From Aquariibacter albus (GTDB lineage Bacteria; Pseudomonadota; Gammaproteobacteria; Burkholderiales; Burkholderiaceae_C), in contig NZ_JACIVI010000001.1 in assembly GCF_014145335.1 (NCBI RefSeq), positions 620,001 to 684,000 of the forward strand: DNA of 64,000 bases, in the 5' to 3' direction. Of the stretch, positions 33,894 to 45,615 are shown piece by piece. How positions within the stretch are numbered: position 1 is the stretch's first letter; each line of letters starts with the position of its first letter. The position numbers were made by a program, and so were the translations under genes. Under the pieces are notes generated by a model, which was not told the origin of the DNA, made no database searches, and was given only the letters and a program-made list of their open reading frames with translations.

Positions 33894-34059
33894 GGGCACG
33901 GGGCCCCAAGGTCCCTGCGGACCTTGGGGTGGCCCGAACGCCGGCGGGCCTACGAGCCCGGTGGCCGGGGGCGAAGCCCAGGGCACGGGGCCCCAAGGTC
34001 CCTGCGGACCTTGGGGTGGCCCGAACGCCGGCGGGCCGATGAGCCCGGTGGCCGGGGGC
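33893..34059. repeat. Two tandem direct repeats (87-bp period) with hairpins, between moaD and moaE
   Basis: Copy 1 is 33893-33972 and copy 2 is 33980-34059. They are identical except for a few bases (tacgag against gatgag) around position 66 of the unit. Each contains an 11-bp hairpin (CCCCAAGGTCC / GGACCTTGGGG, 4-nt loop) at 33904-33929 and 33991-34016, and a smaller GGCCCG / CGGGCC stem. They separate moaD from moaE and look like intergenic palindromic repeats. They may act as transcript-stabilising or attenuating structures; no function is proven. Confidence 0.85.
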
Positions 34060-34097
34060 AGCCGATGTGATCCGGTCGAACCGACAATCAGCACGCC

Positions 34098-34574
34098 ATG
34101 CACACCGACACCGTCACCATCCAGACCGCCGACTTCGACCTCGGCGCCGAAGTCGCCCGCCTGCGCGAGGGCGATGGCGGCGTCGGCGCGGTGGCGGCCT
34201 TCATCGGCACCGTGCGCGATCGCAGCGAGGGTGCCAGCGTGTCCGCCATGGAGCTGGAGCACTACCCCGGCATGACCGAGCGGGCCATCGAGGCCATGAT
34301 CGCCGAGGCCCGCCGCCGCTTCGCGCTGCGCGGCGTGCGGGTGATCCACCGCGTCGGGCCGCTCGACCTGGGCGATCAGATCGTGCTGGTGGCCGTGAGC
34401 TCGGCCCACCGCGGCGAGGCCTTCCAGGCCTGCGAATTCCTGATGGACTACCTCAAGACCCAGGCGCCCTTCTGGAAGAAGGAAACCACGCCCGAGGGCG
34501 CACGCTGGGTCGACGCCCGCGTGGCCGACGACGCGGCCCTGGCCCGCTGGGGCATCGAGGCCCGCAATGCCTGA
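34098..34574 (+). CDS. moaE: Molybdopterin synthase catalytic subunit
   Basis: A 158-residue protein that, with MoaD, inserts two sulfurs into cPMP. It carries GAVAAFIGTVRDRSEGASVSAMELEHYPGMTERAIE, RVIHRVGPLDLGDQIVLVAVSS, and KTQAPFWKKE with the catalytic Lys. The start ATG is at 34098, after the repeat block. No moaA or moaC is in the window. Confidence 0.96.
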   Translation: MHTDTVTIQTADFDLGAEVARLREGDGGVGAVAAFIGTVRDRSEGASVSAMELEHYPGMTERAIEAMIAEARRRFALRGVRVIHRVGPLDLGDQIVLVAVSSAHRGEAFQACEFLMDYLKTQAPFWKKETTPEGARWVDARVADDAALARWGIEARNA

Positions 34575-34704
34575 GGCCGCCCACGGGCGCGACGCAGGTC
34601 GGGCCGGCGGCTGGCTCGGCCGTGCCCGGCGGGTGGGTGCCGGACACCCGCGCCGCGCAGGCGCGGCCTGCGGCGTGCGGCGCCTGCTGGCCGGCTGAGC
34701 TGCG

Positions 34705-35106
34705 ATGAGCGGCATGGGCCCCGCCCTCTGGCTGCAGGCTGCGGCCGTGGCCGGTGGCGCAGCCGCCGGCGGCCTGCTGCGCTGGGGCCTGAGCCTGCTG
34801 CTCAACCCGCTGTGGGCGGGCTTTCCGCTCGGCACCCTGTTCGTCAACGCGGTTGGCGGTCTGCTGATCGGCGGCCTCGGCGCCTGGTTCGCCCAGCAGC
34901 CGCAGGATCTGCTGCGCCTGCTGCTGGTCACCGGCCTGCTCGGCGGGCTGACCACCTTCTCGGCCTTCTCGGCCGAATCCCTGGCCTTGCTGCAGCGCGG
35001 CGCCCTGGGCCTGGCCCTGCTGCACACCGCCGCCCACCTGGTGGGCGCCTTGGCCTGCGCGGCGGCGGGCTGGGCCCTGGTGCAGGCCCTGCTGGCCCGC
35101 GGCTGA
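34705..35106 (+). CDS. crcB: CrcB/Fluc fluoride channel
   Basis: A 133-residue membrane protein with four hydrophobic segments. The Fluc signature GGLLRWGLSLLL and FPLGTLFVNAVGGLLIGGL, then LLVTGLLGGLTTFSAFSAES (with the TTFS motif), are present. It exports fluoride. I see no fluoride riboswitch in the 130 bp before it. Its stop codon is inside a long inverted repeat shared with the next gene. Confidence 0.94.
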   Translation: MSGMGPALWLQAAAVAGGAAAGGLLRWGLSLLLNPLWAGFPLGTLFVNAVGGLLIGGLGAWFAQQPQDLLRLLLVTGLLGGLTTFSAFSAESLALLQRGALGLALLHTAAHLVGALACAAAGWALVQALLARG

Positions 35107-35136
35107 AGCCGGGGCCGGACCACCGCGGCCCCGGCT

Positions 35137-35145
<9 letters not shown>
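35098..35145. terminator. 19-bp perfect inverted repeat spanning two convergent stop codons
   Basis: The arms 35098-35116 and 35127-35145 are perfect reverse complements with a 10-nt loop. The left arm holds the crcB stop (35104-35106) and the right arm the stop of the convergent DUF808 gene. It should form a strong stem in either transcript; the lack of a T-run means termination is likely but not certain. Confidence 0.8.
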
Positions 35146-36033
<888 letters not shown>

Positions 36034-36215
36034 GGGGGGTGTCTCCGGGAAGGGGCCTTGAAGGCGGGTGGGTCCGGCCGCCGAAGGCTGGGCTGCGGCG
36101 CATGCTATGGCGTCCCGCAGTCTCTGCGCCCCGAGCGCCCCCACCTTGAATCGGCGGGGTGCCGCCCCATCTAGAAACCAAGCGGTGCCGGCCACCGCAT
36201 CTCAAGGATGGACCC

Positions 36216-38819
<2,604 letters not shown>

Positions 38820-38830
38820 GCCCGGTCGGG

Positions 38831-38859
38831 CATCCCGGGCCGCAGGGTGGCCCGGGATG
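38831..38859. terminator. Terminator-like hairpin between clpB and nadB
   Basis: An 11-bp stem (CATCCCGGGCC / GGCCCGGGATG) with a 7-nt loop, 12 bp after clpB. No T-run. Confidence 0.5.
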
Positions 38860-38868
38860 GGCGGCGCC

Positions 38869-38874
38869 TAGAAT
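38869..38874 (+). promoter_or_regulatory. -10-like TAGAAT immediately before nadB
   Basis: TAGAAT ends 6 bp before the nadB ATG and no Shine-Dalgarno sequence is visible. If it is a true -10 box, the transcript would start at or near the ATG. No clear -35. Confidence 0.35.
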
Positions 38875-38880
38875 TTCGCG

Positions 38881-40551
38881 ATGAATGACAAGCAGGTGAC
38901 GGGGGCCGCAGCAGCCCAGCCGGTGGTGATCGTGGGGGCCGGTCTGGCCGGTCTGACGACGGCCTTGCAGCTGGCCGGGCAGCGGCCGGTGATCGTGCTG
39001 GCCAAGCGCAGCCTGGGCGAAGGCGCGACGGCCTGGGCCCAGGGCGGCATCGTCGGCGTGCTCGGCCAGGACGACAGCGTCGACAGCCATGTGCAGGACA
39101 CGCTGGAGGCCGGTGCCGGCCTGGTCGACAAGGACAGCGCCCGCTTCGTCGCCGAGCGCAGCGCCGATGCGGTGGCCTGGCTGGTCGAGCACGGCGTGCC
39201 CTTTTCGCCCGACCCCGACGGCCCGCTGGGCCTGCACCTGACGCGCGAGGGCGGCCATGCCGTACGCCGCATCGCCCATGCAGCCGATGCCACCGGCCGT
39301 GCCATCCACGAGGCCCTGCTGGCCCGCGCCCGCGCGCATCCCAACATCACGCTGCGCGAGCGCTGGATGGCGGTTGACCTCATCACCACCCGCCATCTGG
39401 CCGGGCGCCAGGCCCGCCAGGGCGAGGCTGCGGCCCCGCGCTGCTACGGGGTCTACGCGCTGGACATCGATCGCAAGCGGGTCGAGACCGTGGCCGCCGG
39501 CGCGGTCATCCTCGCCACCGGCGGCCTCGGCAAGGTCTATCGCTATACCAGCAACCCCGACACCGCCACCGGCGACGGCGTGGCCATGGCCTGGCGGGCC
39601 GGCTGCCGGGTCGCGAACATGGAGTTCGTCCAGTTCCATCCCACCTGCCTCTACCACCCGCAGGAGCGCAGCTTCCTGATCACCGAGGCCCTGCGCGGCG
39701 AAGGCGCCGTGCTGCGCCTGCCCGGCGTGCCAGGCGAGGACGGCCAGGCCGCGCGCTTCATGCCGGCCCACGATGCCCGGGCCGAGCTGGCCCCGCGCGA
39801 CATCGTTGCCCGCGCGATCGACTTCGAGATGAAGAAGCATGGCCTCGACCACGTCTGGCTCGACGCCACCGGCCTGGGCGAGGACCGGCTCAGGAGCCAC
39901 TTCCCGACCATCCATGCGCGCTGCCTCGCGCTGGGCATCGACATCGCCCGCCAGCCCATTCCGGTGGTGCCCGCCGCGCACTACAGCTGCGGCGGCGTGG
40001 TGAGCGACCTGCAGGGCCGAACCGACCTGCCGGGCCTCTACGCCGTGGGCGAGACCGGCTGCACCGGCCTGCACGGCGCCAACCGCCTGGCCAGCAACTC
40101 GCTGCTGGAATGCGTGGTGCTGGGCCGCAGCTGTGCCGAACATCTGCTGGCCCAGCCCGTCGCGCCCGCGCCGGCCCTGCCGGCCTGGGACGAGAGCCAG
40201 GTCGAGAACGCGGACGAGCAGGTCGTCATCAGCCACAACTGGGACGAGCTGCGGCTGCTGATGTGGAACTACGTCGGCATCGTCCGCACCACCCGGCGCC
40301 TGGAGCGGGCCCTGCACCGCATCAAGCTGCTCAAAGGCGAGATCGACGACTACTACGGCAGTTTCCGCGTGACCCGCGACCTCCTGGAGCTGCGCAACCT
40401 CGTCGATGCGGCCGAGCTGATCGTGCGCTCCGCGCTCAGCCGCCACGAAAGCCGCGGCCTGCACTACAGCCGCGACTACCCGGGCAGCCTGCCGGTCAGT
40501 TTCCCGACCGTGCTGGTGCGCAAGCGCCGGCGGCGCGATCAGGACGACTGA
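38881..40551 (+). CDS. nadB: L-aspartate oxidase
   Basis: A 556-residue FAD enzyme that oxidises aspartate to iminoaspartate, the first step of NAD synthesis. The FAD loop VIVGAGLAGLTTALQL, the WAQGGI, the LEAGAGLVD and the HYSCGGVVSDLQGRTDLPGLYAVGETGCTGLHGANRLASNSLLE blocks are all present. A C-terminal helical part follows. Its partners nadC and nadA are 4 kb away on the other strand. Confidence 0.97.
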   Translation: MNDKQVTGAAAAQPVVIVGAGLAGLTTALQLAGQRPVIVLAKRSLGEGATAWAQGGIVGVLGQDDSVDSHVQDTLEAGAGLVDKDSARFVAERSADAVAWLVEHGVPFSPDPDGPLGLHLTREGGHAVRRIAHAADATGRAIHEALLARARAHPNITLRERWMAVDLITTRHLAGRQARQGEAAAPRCYGVYALDIDRKRVETVAAGAVILATGGLGKVYRYTSNPDTATGDGVAMAWRAGCRVANMEFVQFHPTCLYHPQERSFLITEALRGEGAVLRLPGVPGEDGQAARFMPAHDARAELAPRDIVARAIDFEMKKHGLDHVWLDATGLGEDRLRSHFPTIHARCLALGIDIARQPIPVVPAAHYSCGGVVSDLQGRTDLPGLYAVGETGCTGLHGANRLASNSLLECVVLGRSCAEHLLAQPVAPAPALPAWDESQVENADEQVVISHNWDELRLLMWNYVGIVRTTRRLERALHRIKLLKGEIDDYYGSFRVTRDLLELRNLVDAAELIVRSALSRHESRGLHYSRDYPGSLPVSFPTVLVRKRRRRDQDD

Positions 40552-40566
40552 GCCCGTCCGGGCTCA
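40549..40566. terminator. Hairpin joining the nadB and DUF1501 stop codons
   Basis: The arms TGAGCCCG and CGGGCTCA (8 bp, 2-nt loop) contain the stop codons of nadB (40549-40551) and of the convergent DUF1501 gene (40564-40566). Bidirectional terminator-like. Confidence 0.55.
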
Positions 40567-41808
40567 GGGATAGAGCCTGAGCGCGCTGCTGGAACCGCCC
40601 CCGAGCAAGCCGCCCAGCAAGGAGCCCGAGCTCGTCGGGAAGCTGCCCAGGTTGGGGAAGACCGTGCCCATCGAGGCGGCCGGCACGCCCATCCAGCGCG
40701 CCACTTCGGCCAGCAGGTGCTCGGTCGGCGTGCTGGGCAGCAGGATGCCGCGCGACTCCACCATGTCCGGGCCGTTCAGCCGCAGGTCGGGCGACTTGCC
40801 GTGCAGGCCGCCGATCACCGGGCCGATCAGCAGGGCATGGCCGCCCCAGCCGTGGTCGGTGCCGCTGCCGTTGGGCACCAGGCTGCGACCGAACTCGGAG
40901 TGAATCAGCATCGAGACGTCGTTCTCAATGCCAAGAGCCTTCGCGGAGCTCCAAAACGAGCCGATGCCCTGATCAAGAGTCTTCAGATTCTTGTCCAGGG
41001 TACTCATCATGTCCGCGTGGGTATCGTAGTTACCCTGGGTCGAGAAATGCACGGAGCGCGGGCGTCCCGAGTAGGCATCAGACTTGAACAGCCGAGCGAC
41101 AGTCTGCAGCTCGGGCAGTCCGGGGTAGGGCGTCGTATCCGTCACCATGGCCAGCGCGTTCCTCACCACAGCGGAACTTTGGTTTGCACGCAGCTGGGCA
41201 GCAGCGAACTCGTTGGCCAGCGGATGCCCAAAACTGCCAGCACGGCCCATGACGCCTTCCATCATCTGGATGACCTTGGCTGGGATGTTCGGCTGGCGGA
41301 CCAATACACCAGTCGGACCCAGGCCGAGGGCTCGGATCCCTGGGGCGGTAAAGCCCGGCTGCGGACCAGCCATCGAGGTGATCTGCGAGAAACTACCCCC
41401 CCGCAGCGAGCTGGGCAGGGCTGCGATCATGCGGCCGATCCAGCCGCTCATACCCATCAGGTCGGTTGCATCGCCGAGTTGCCAGATTCGCGTCTGGTCG
41501 TTGTGGCTCTGGAGCGCGCGCGGCAGGGGAACCGACCGTGCATCGTATTGTGCCCGGGTGGTTGGTACAGCAAGGGTGCCAGTGTTCATCACGATGGCGA
41601 CCCGACCTTCGGCATAGAGTGCACGCAGATTGCTCATGGCCGGATGAAGCATCCAGTCCTCGCTCAAGGCCTGGCTCGGGTTGTCTGCCAGGGCCAGGGT
41701 ACCGCGCACTGAAGTATAGGTTGTTCGGTTGGTTCCGCGACGCGGTGAAATCAGATGATGGGCGTCGAGGCCGCCCCCCAGATAAGTGATCAGAAGGCTT
41801 CGGCTCAT
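40564..41808 (-). CDS. DUF1501 protein without a signal peptide
   Basis: A 414-residue protein of the DUF1501 family (alkaline phosphatase/sulfatase-like fold by family knowledge). LHPAMSNLRALYAEGRVAIVMNTG, then ARSVPLPRALQSHNDQTRIWQLG, then HSEFGRSLVPNGSGTDHGWGGHALLIG are the family blocks. Most family members start with a Tat signal; this one starts directly at MSRSLLITYLGGGLDAHH. Its start overlaps the stop of the DUF1800 gene by 4 bp. The region is poorer in G and C than its neighbours. Function is unknown. Confidence 0.85.
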   Translation of the reverse strand: MSRSLLITYLGGGLDAHHLISPRRGTNRTTYTSVRGTLALADNPSQALSEDWMLHPAMSNLRALYAEGRVAIVMNTGTLAVPTTRAQYDARSVPLPRALQSHNDQTRIWQLGDATDLMGMSGWIGRMIAALPSSLRGGSFSQITSMAGPQPGFTAPGIRALGLGPTGVLVRQPNIPAKVIQMMEGVMGRAGSFGHPLANEFAAAQLRANQSSAVVRNALAMVTDTTPYPGLPELQTVARLFKSDAYSGRPRSVHFSTQGNYDTHADMMSTLDKNLKTLDQGIGSFWSSAKALGIENDVSMLIHSEFGRSLVPNGSGTDHGWGGHALLIGPVIGGLHGKSPDLRLNGPDMVESRGILLPSTPTEHLLAEVARWMGVPAASMGTVFPNLGSFPTSSGSLLGGLLGGGSSSALRLYP

Positions 41809-43508
41809 GACAGCACCATGTTTTGAGGGTGGATGAGGATCGTCCACAGCATCGCGGCGAGTACTTGACGCTGATACGTGACTTGGGTTCGTCCGATACC
41901 GCGCAGGATGGACAGAAGGCTGCTGCGGTCTCCGTCGGGAAGCACCTTGCCGCTTAGCCGTCGAGATAATTCGTCAAGCAGTGCGGCATCGTTGTCGGCG
42001 GAGATCAGGCGAAGGCTCAGATTGGGGGTCAGGGTGGCGTTCGAGCAGAGATGACCCAGGCCGGTGAAAACCTGGCTTGCCCCGTATTCATCGCAATTCT
42101 CAAGCTCGGGGCCGACAAGTTCCAGTGCCCGAAGTTCTGGCGTCGTGAAGTCCGGTCGATTGAAGTTGAAGACCGTCGGTGCGGTAAAGGGTCGCTGAGA
42201 ACCGATCAGAGTATGATCATACTGGCTCATCACCCGTTGAGTCAGCGGGTTGGAGAAGCATCCCAGGCGTCGAGCAGCCCCCATGGTGTACACATATCGA
42301 GGGGTTAACATGCCGAACCGCGGTGTGCCCGGCGTCAGCAGGTCGGGATCGAGAAAGATCGCTCGGAGCACTGCCTTCATGTCGCCCCGGACCCCTTGGC
42401 CGTTGTTTACGAAGGCTCGGCTGACCCGGGTTACATAGGCAGGCGATGGGTTTGAGCAAGTCAGGCGCCGGATCAGGTTCAAGGCGATGAAGGGAGGGCA
42501 GCTGGGATGCTGGAAAAGGGCATCCAGCGCCTTGCGGATGGCTTGGCTGCAGGACGTTCCCGCCGGAATGTCAACTCTGCCGTCAAGGGCTCTCACAGAC
42601 TCCGGCGAATGCCGTGAATCGTCCGCTTGCATCGGCGAGGCCCATAACTCGCTGCTGAAAGCGCTGAAGTTCGTGAACCCAAATCTGACCTTTTCGCCCC
42701 AGTAGGTCGTGCCGTTGGCATACAGGCCGGTGAAGACGCGTGCCATCTGTGTGACGTCGGCTTGACTGTAGGTCGGGATCGGGTGGCCCTTGCTGTCGAT
42801 TTTTCGTGAGCCGTCTTCATTCAGTTCCCACAAACCGATCGTGAAGAGTTGCATCAGCTCGCGGGCATAATTCTCGTCGGGTTGTCGTCCGCTTGCTGCA
42901 TCACCCTTCGAATTATTCATGTACGTCAGGTAGATGCCCATGTCGACGCTGTACGTGATCGCTTCGATCAGTTCGCGAAAATTACCGAAGGCATGTTTAT
43001 TGAGCGTGTCCCAGAATGATGCGCAGATATAAGCTGAAATGCTCAGTGTACTGACGACAAAGATGTTCGAGAGTGCATAGGTAACCCTTTGGCGAAACTG
43101 ATCTGCGGCATACACGCATTTCCAATCGATGGCGCGAACCCGTTCGGTGAAAGCAATGAGCTGATTTGGATCCTCGAAGCCTGGCGGACCTTGAAGCCTG
43201 ACCCAATCGGATACCGTGCGGCTTTGGGGTAGCAGCATCTGCGTTTCGAGCCAAGAGGCGTAGCCGCGAGTCGCTACATCCAGAATTTCGCTGTCCAGTG
43301 GTGCGAAGGTGCTGAAGCGCAGCCAGCGAGCTGCCTGATCTACCGACACCGACACTCCGATGTTGGAAAGGGATTGAGCAAGTGTGGTTTGCGGAAAGCC
43401 CGCTACGGCGGCTGCAGTCGTGATGCAGGCGAGTGATCCGACTCGTAGGAAATCCCTTCGGGAGTGCTCAAGCGGTTCGGTCATCGAGATTTCGGTGGTC
43501 ATGGTCAT
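41805..43508 (-). CDS. DUF1800 protein with Tat signal
   Basis: A 567-residue protein. A twin-arginine signal (SRRDFLRVGSLACITTAAAVAGF) predicts Tat export. The DUF1800 body follows: AARWLRFSTFAPLDSEI, WWDTLNKHAF-like FWDTLNKHAFGNFRELI, then PDENYARELMQLFTIGLWELNEDG and ADVTQMARVFTGLY. DUF1800 and DUF1501 genes are commonly paired, and both functions are unknown. Base composition is visibly less GC-rich than the flanking nad genes. The first ATG (43508) is used; an ATG three codons on is also possible. Confidence 0.87.
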   Translation of the reverse strand: MTMTTEISMTEPLEHSRRDFLRVGSLACITTAAAVAGFPQTTLAQSLSNIGVSVSVDQAARWLRFSTFAPLDSEILDVATRGYASWLETQMLLPQSRTVSDWVRLQGPPGFEDPNQLIAFTERVRAIDWKCVYAADQFRQRVTYALSNIFVVSTLSISAYICASFWDTLNKHAFGNFRELIEAITYSVDMGIYLTYMNNSKGDAASGRQPDENYARELMQLFTIGLWELNEDGSRKIDSKGHPIPTYSQADVTQMARVFTGLYANGTTYWGEKVRFGFTNFSAFSSELWASPMQADDSRHSPESVRALDGRVDIPAGTSCSQAIRKALDALFQHPSCPPFIALNLIRRLTCSNPSPAYVTRVSRAFVNNGQGVRGDMKAVLRAIFLDPDLLTPGTPRFGMLTPRYVYTMGAARRLGCFSNPLTQRVMSQYDHTLIGSQRPFTAPTVFNFNRPDFTTPELRALELVGPELENCDEYGASQVFTGLGHLCSNATLTPNLSLRLISADNDAALLDELSRRLSGKVLPDGDRSSLLSILRGIGRTQVTYQRQVLAAMLWTILIHPQNMVLS

Positions 43509-43754
43509 GGCAGCCTCACGAAGCGACGCATGGTGTCGCCGTGGAGGCTGGATCGGTATGATCGACCTTGACTTGAGAAGGTTTGTTGCTCCTTTGATTG
43601 TTAGATGTGTCGTAATGCACGGATCACGATCTGATAACGCTTGAGTTGTTTGATTTCGTAGGCTTGGAAATGCAAGTAGATGTATCCGAACCGTCCCGGC
43701 TTTCGAGGAGGCTCCTGCCTGTGACAGGACGCAGCCATGAAGAGAGCAGGCAAG

Positions 43755-44500
43755 TTATGGGCGGAGGTTCGGGGGCGGGCCGCCACGCGGAGGGTCGTGG
43801 AGGCGCAGAGGCAGCAGGACTCGCAGAGGGCGGCCATCGAATCCATCGCAGGCAGGCTCAGTGCGCGGCCGAGGCGCTGCGGCGCCGGATGCGCCGGTTC
43901 GAACGCGAGCTGCGCAAGACCCACGGGGTCCTGAGGTAGGGCAACGCCTTCTTCGCCCAGGCGGAGCTCAACCGCCGGCTGAAGTGATGCGGGCGCTCAT
44001 ATGGGCCCGGACCGACACGCCCACGGGGTCGAGCCGATCCGCCGCGGGCTGCAGATCGCCACCCTAGCGGCGCCATGCGGCCCTGCAGCGCAGGCCCGCG
44101 TGCTGTGCAGCCTGCGGGCTCGGCGCGACCAGGTCCTGGCCCCGCGCATCTCGAACGCGTGGGGCGGACCAGGCTGCAGGTCTGAGGTGCCGGGAAGGTC
44201 TGGCGGCAACTCCTCCGAGAAGACCATGGGGGGGCCGCTGCGCCGTCGAGCGGCTGATGCGCCGCCAGAGCCTGCAAGGCGTAATCCGGGGCAAGGTGCG
44301 AGTGCACCACGCACCACGATCGCCGACTCGAAGGTGCCGTGTCCGCCGGACAGGGTCGAGCACCCGTTCGGAGTTGACGTGCCGAACCCGCTCTGGGCGT
44401 CAGACTTCACCGAGATCTCGACTCGGCGGGAAGGGATGACCTTCGTGATCGACGTCGATGCACGGCGTGTCGTGGACTGGCTGAGGCCGGCATCGAGCCG
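43755..44500 (+). pseudogene. Decayed IS3-family transposase (OrfA and OrfB remnants)
   Basis: Fragments of an IS3-family element appear in several frames. From OrfA: RRVVEAQRQQDSQRAAIESIAGR near 43790-43860, then FERELRKTHGVLR and, after a stop, GNAFFAQAELNRRLK to about 43987. From OrfB: HGVEPIRRGLQIA, the LMRRQSLQGVIRGKV block near 44255, and PLWASDFTEISTRREGMTFVIDVDARRVVDW near 44390-44480. Frameshifts and stops show it is dead. I could not place terminal inverted repeats. It marks past transposition in the AT-richer insert. Confidence 0.85.
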
Positions 44501-44588
44501 TCCGTGTGCGGCCGATCGCCCCGACTCACGGCATAGGGCCTCCGCGATTCACGGGGCGGTTCATGGCCCTCAAGACCCGCGACGAACT

Positions 44589-44607
44589 CCTGCCCGCTGC
44601 GGGCAGG
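44589..44607. terminator. Short hairpin between IS remnant and nadC
   Basis: An 8-bp stem (CCTGCCCG / CGGGCAGG) with a 3-nt loop, in a ~220 bp stretch without a gene. It could end the nadA-nadC transcript. Weak evidence. Confidence 0.3.
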
Positions 44608-44722
44608 CGCAATAGGACTGAGCTCTTGGTTTGCAGGCGACTGACGATGCCCAAGACCGTCGCCAAGCGGGGCACGCCATGGGATCCGTTGGGCTGTGGA
44701 GTTCGACCGGCAAAACCGTGGC

Positions 44723-45607
44723 TCAGTCCGAGTCCAGCACCCGCATCGAGTAGTCGACCGCCTCGATGTCCTTGGTCAGCGTGCCCAGGGAGATGCGGTC
44801 CACGCCGGTCTCGGCGATGCCGCGCAGCTGGGCCAGGGTCACGCCGCCCGAGACTTCCAGCACCGCCCGGCCGGCGTTCAGCGCGACCGCCTTGCGCATC
44901 TTGTCCAGGCTGAAGTTGTCGAGCAGCACGCTGGTCGCGCCGGCGTCCAGGGCCTGGATCAGCTCGGCGATCGACTCGACCTCGATCTGGATGCTGATGT
45001 TCGGCGCCTCGCCGGCCTTCAGGGCCTGGGCTGCGGCCAGGGCCTGGGCCACGCCGCCGGCCGCGGCGATGTGGTTTTCCTTGATCAGCACGCCGTCGTA
45101 CAGCGCCAGGCGCTGGTTCTTGCCCCCGCCCATGCGCACCGCGTACTTCTGCGCCAGGCGCAGGCCGGGCAGGGTCTTGCGGGTGTCGAGCACCGCGCAG
45201 CCGCGCGGATTGGGCGAGGCATCGGCCAGGGCATCGACGTGGCGCTTGGTCACCGTGGCCACGCCCGAAAGCATCTGCAGGAAGTTCAGCGCCGGGCGCT
45301 CAGCCGCCAGCAGCGCGCGCGCCTCGGCATGCACGGTGCAGACAGTCTGGTTGCGCTGCAGGGCCTCGCCATCGGCGGCACGCCATTCGACCTGTGCCTC
45401 CGGGTCCAGCGCGAGGAAGCAGCCGTCGAACCAGTCCCGGCCGCAGAGCACCGCATCCTCGCGGACGATCACGCGGGCCACCACGCGGCGTCCGGCCGGC
45501 ACCAGCCGGCCGGTCCAGTCGGCCTGGCCGATGTCCTCGGCCAGGGCCTCGCGGATGTTGCGGGCGCGGGCTTCGGCGAGGGTCTCGTTGCGTTCGATGT
45601 TCAGCAT
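44723..45607 (-). CDS. nadC: Nicotinate-nucleotide pyrophosphorylase
   Basis: A 294-residue enzyme that turns quinolinate and PRPP into nicotinate mononucleotide. ALAEDIGQADWTGRLVP, AERPALNFLQMLSGVAT, DTRKTLPGLRLAQKYAVRMGGG, LIKENHI and EVSGGVTLAQLRGIAETGVDRISLG are all present. It follows nadA by 8 bp on the minus strand. Confidence 0.97.
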   Translation of the reverse strand: MLNIERNETLAEARARNIREALAEDIGQADWTGRLVPAGRRVVARVIVREDAVLCGRDWFDGCFLALDPEAQVEWRAADGEALQRNQTVCTVHAEARALLAAERPALNFLQMLSGVATVTKRHVDALADASPNPRGCAVLDTRKTLPGLRLAQKYAVRMGGGKNQRLALYDGVLIKENHIAAAGGVAQALAAAQALKAGEAPNISIQIEVESIAELIQALDAGATSVLLDNFSLDKMRKAVALNAGRAVLEVSGGVTLAQLRGIAETGVDRISLGTLTKDIEAVDYSMRVLDSD

Positions 45608-45615
45608 GGGGGCAA

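Noticed and set aside
33893-34059. The tandem repeat as a CRISPR array
   Set aside because: Only two units, no unique spacers of regular length, and no cas genes.
34575-34704. A fluoride riboswitch before crcB
   Set aside because: I looked for the conserved core and did not find it in this GC-rich gap.
44500-44722. A further gene between the IS3 remnant and nadC
   Set aside because: Short frames with Arg/Pro/Ser-rich content; only a small hairpin is supportable.
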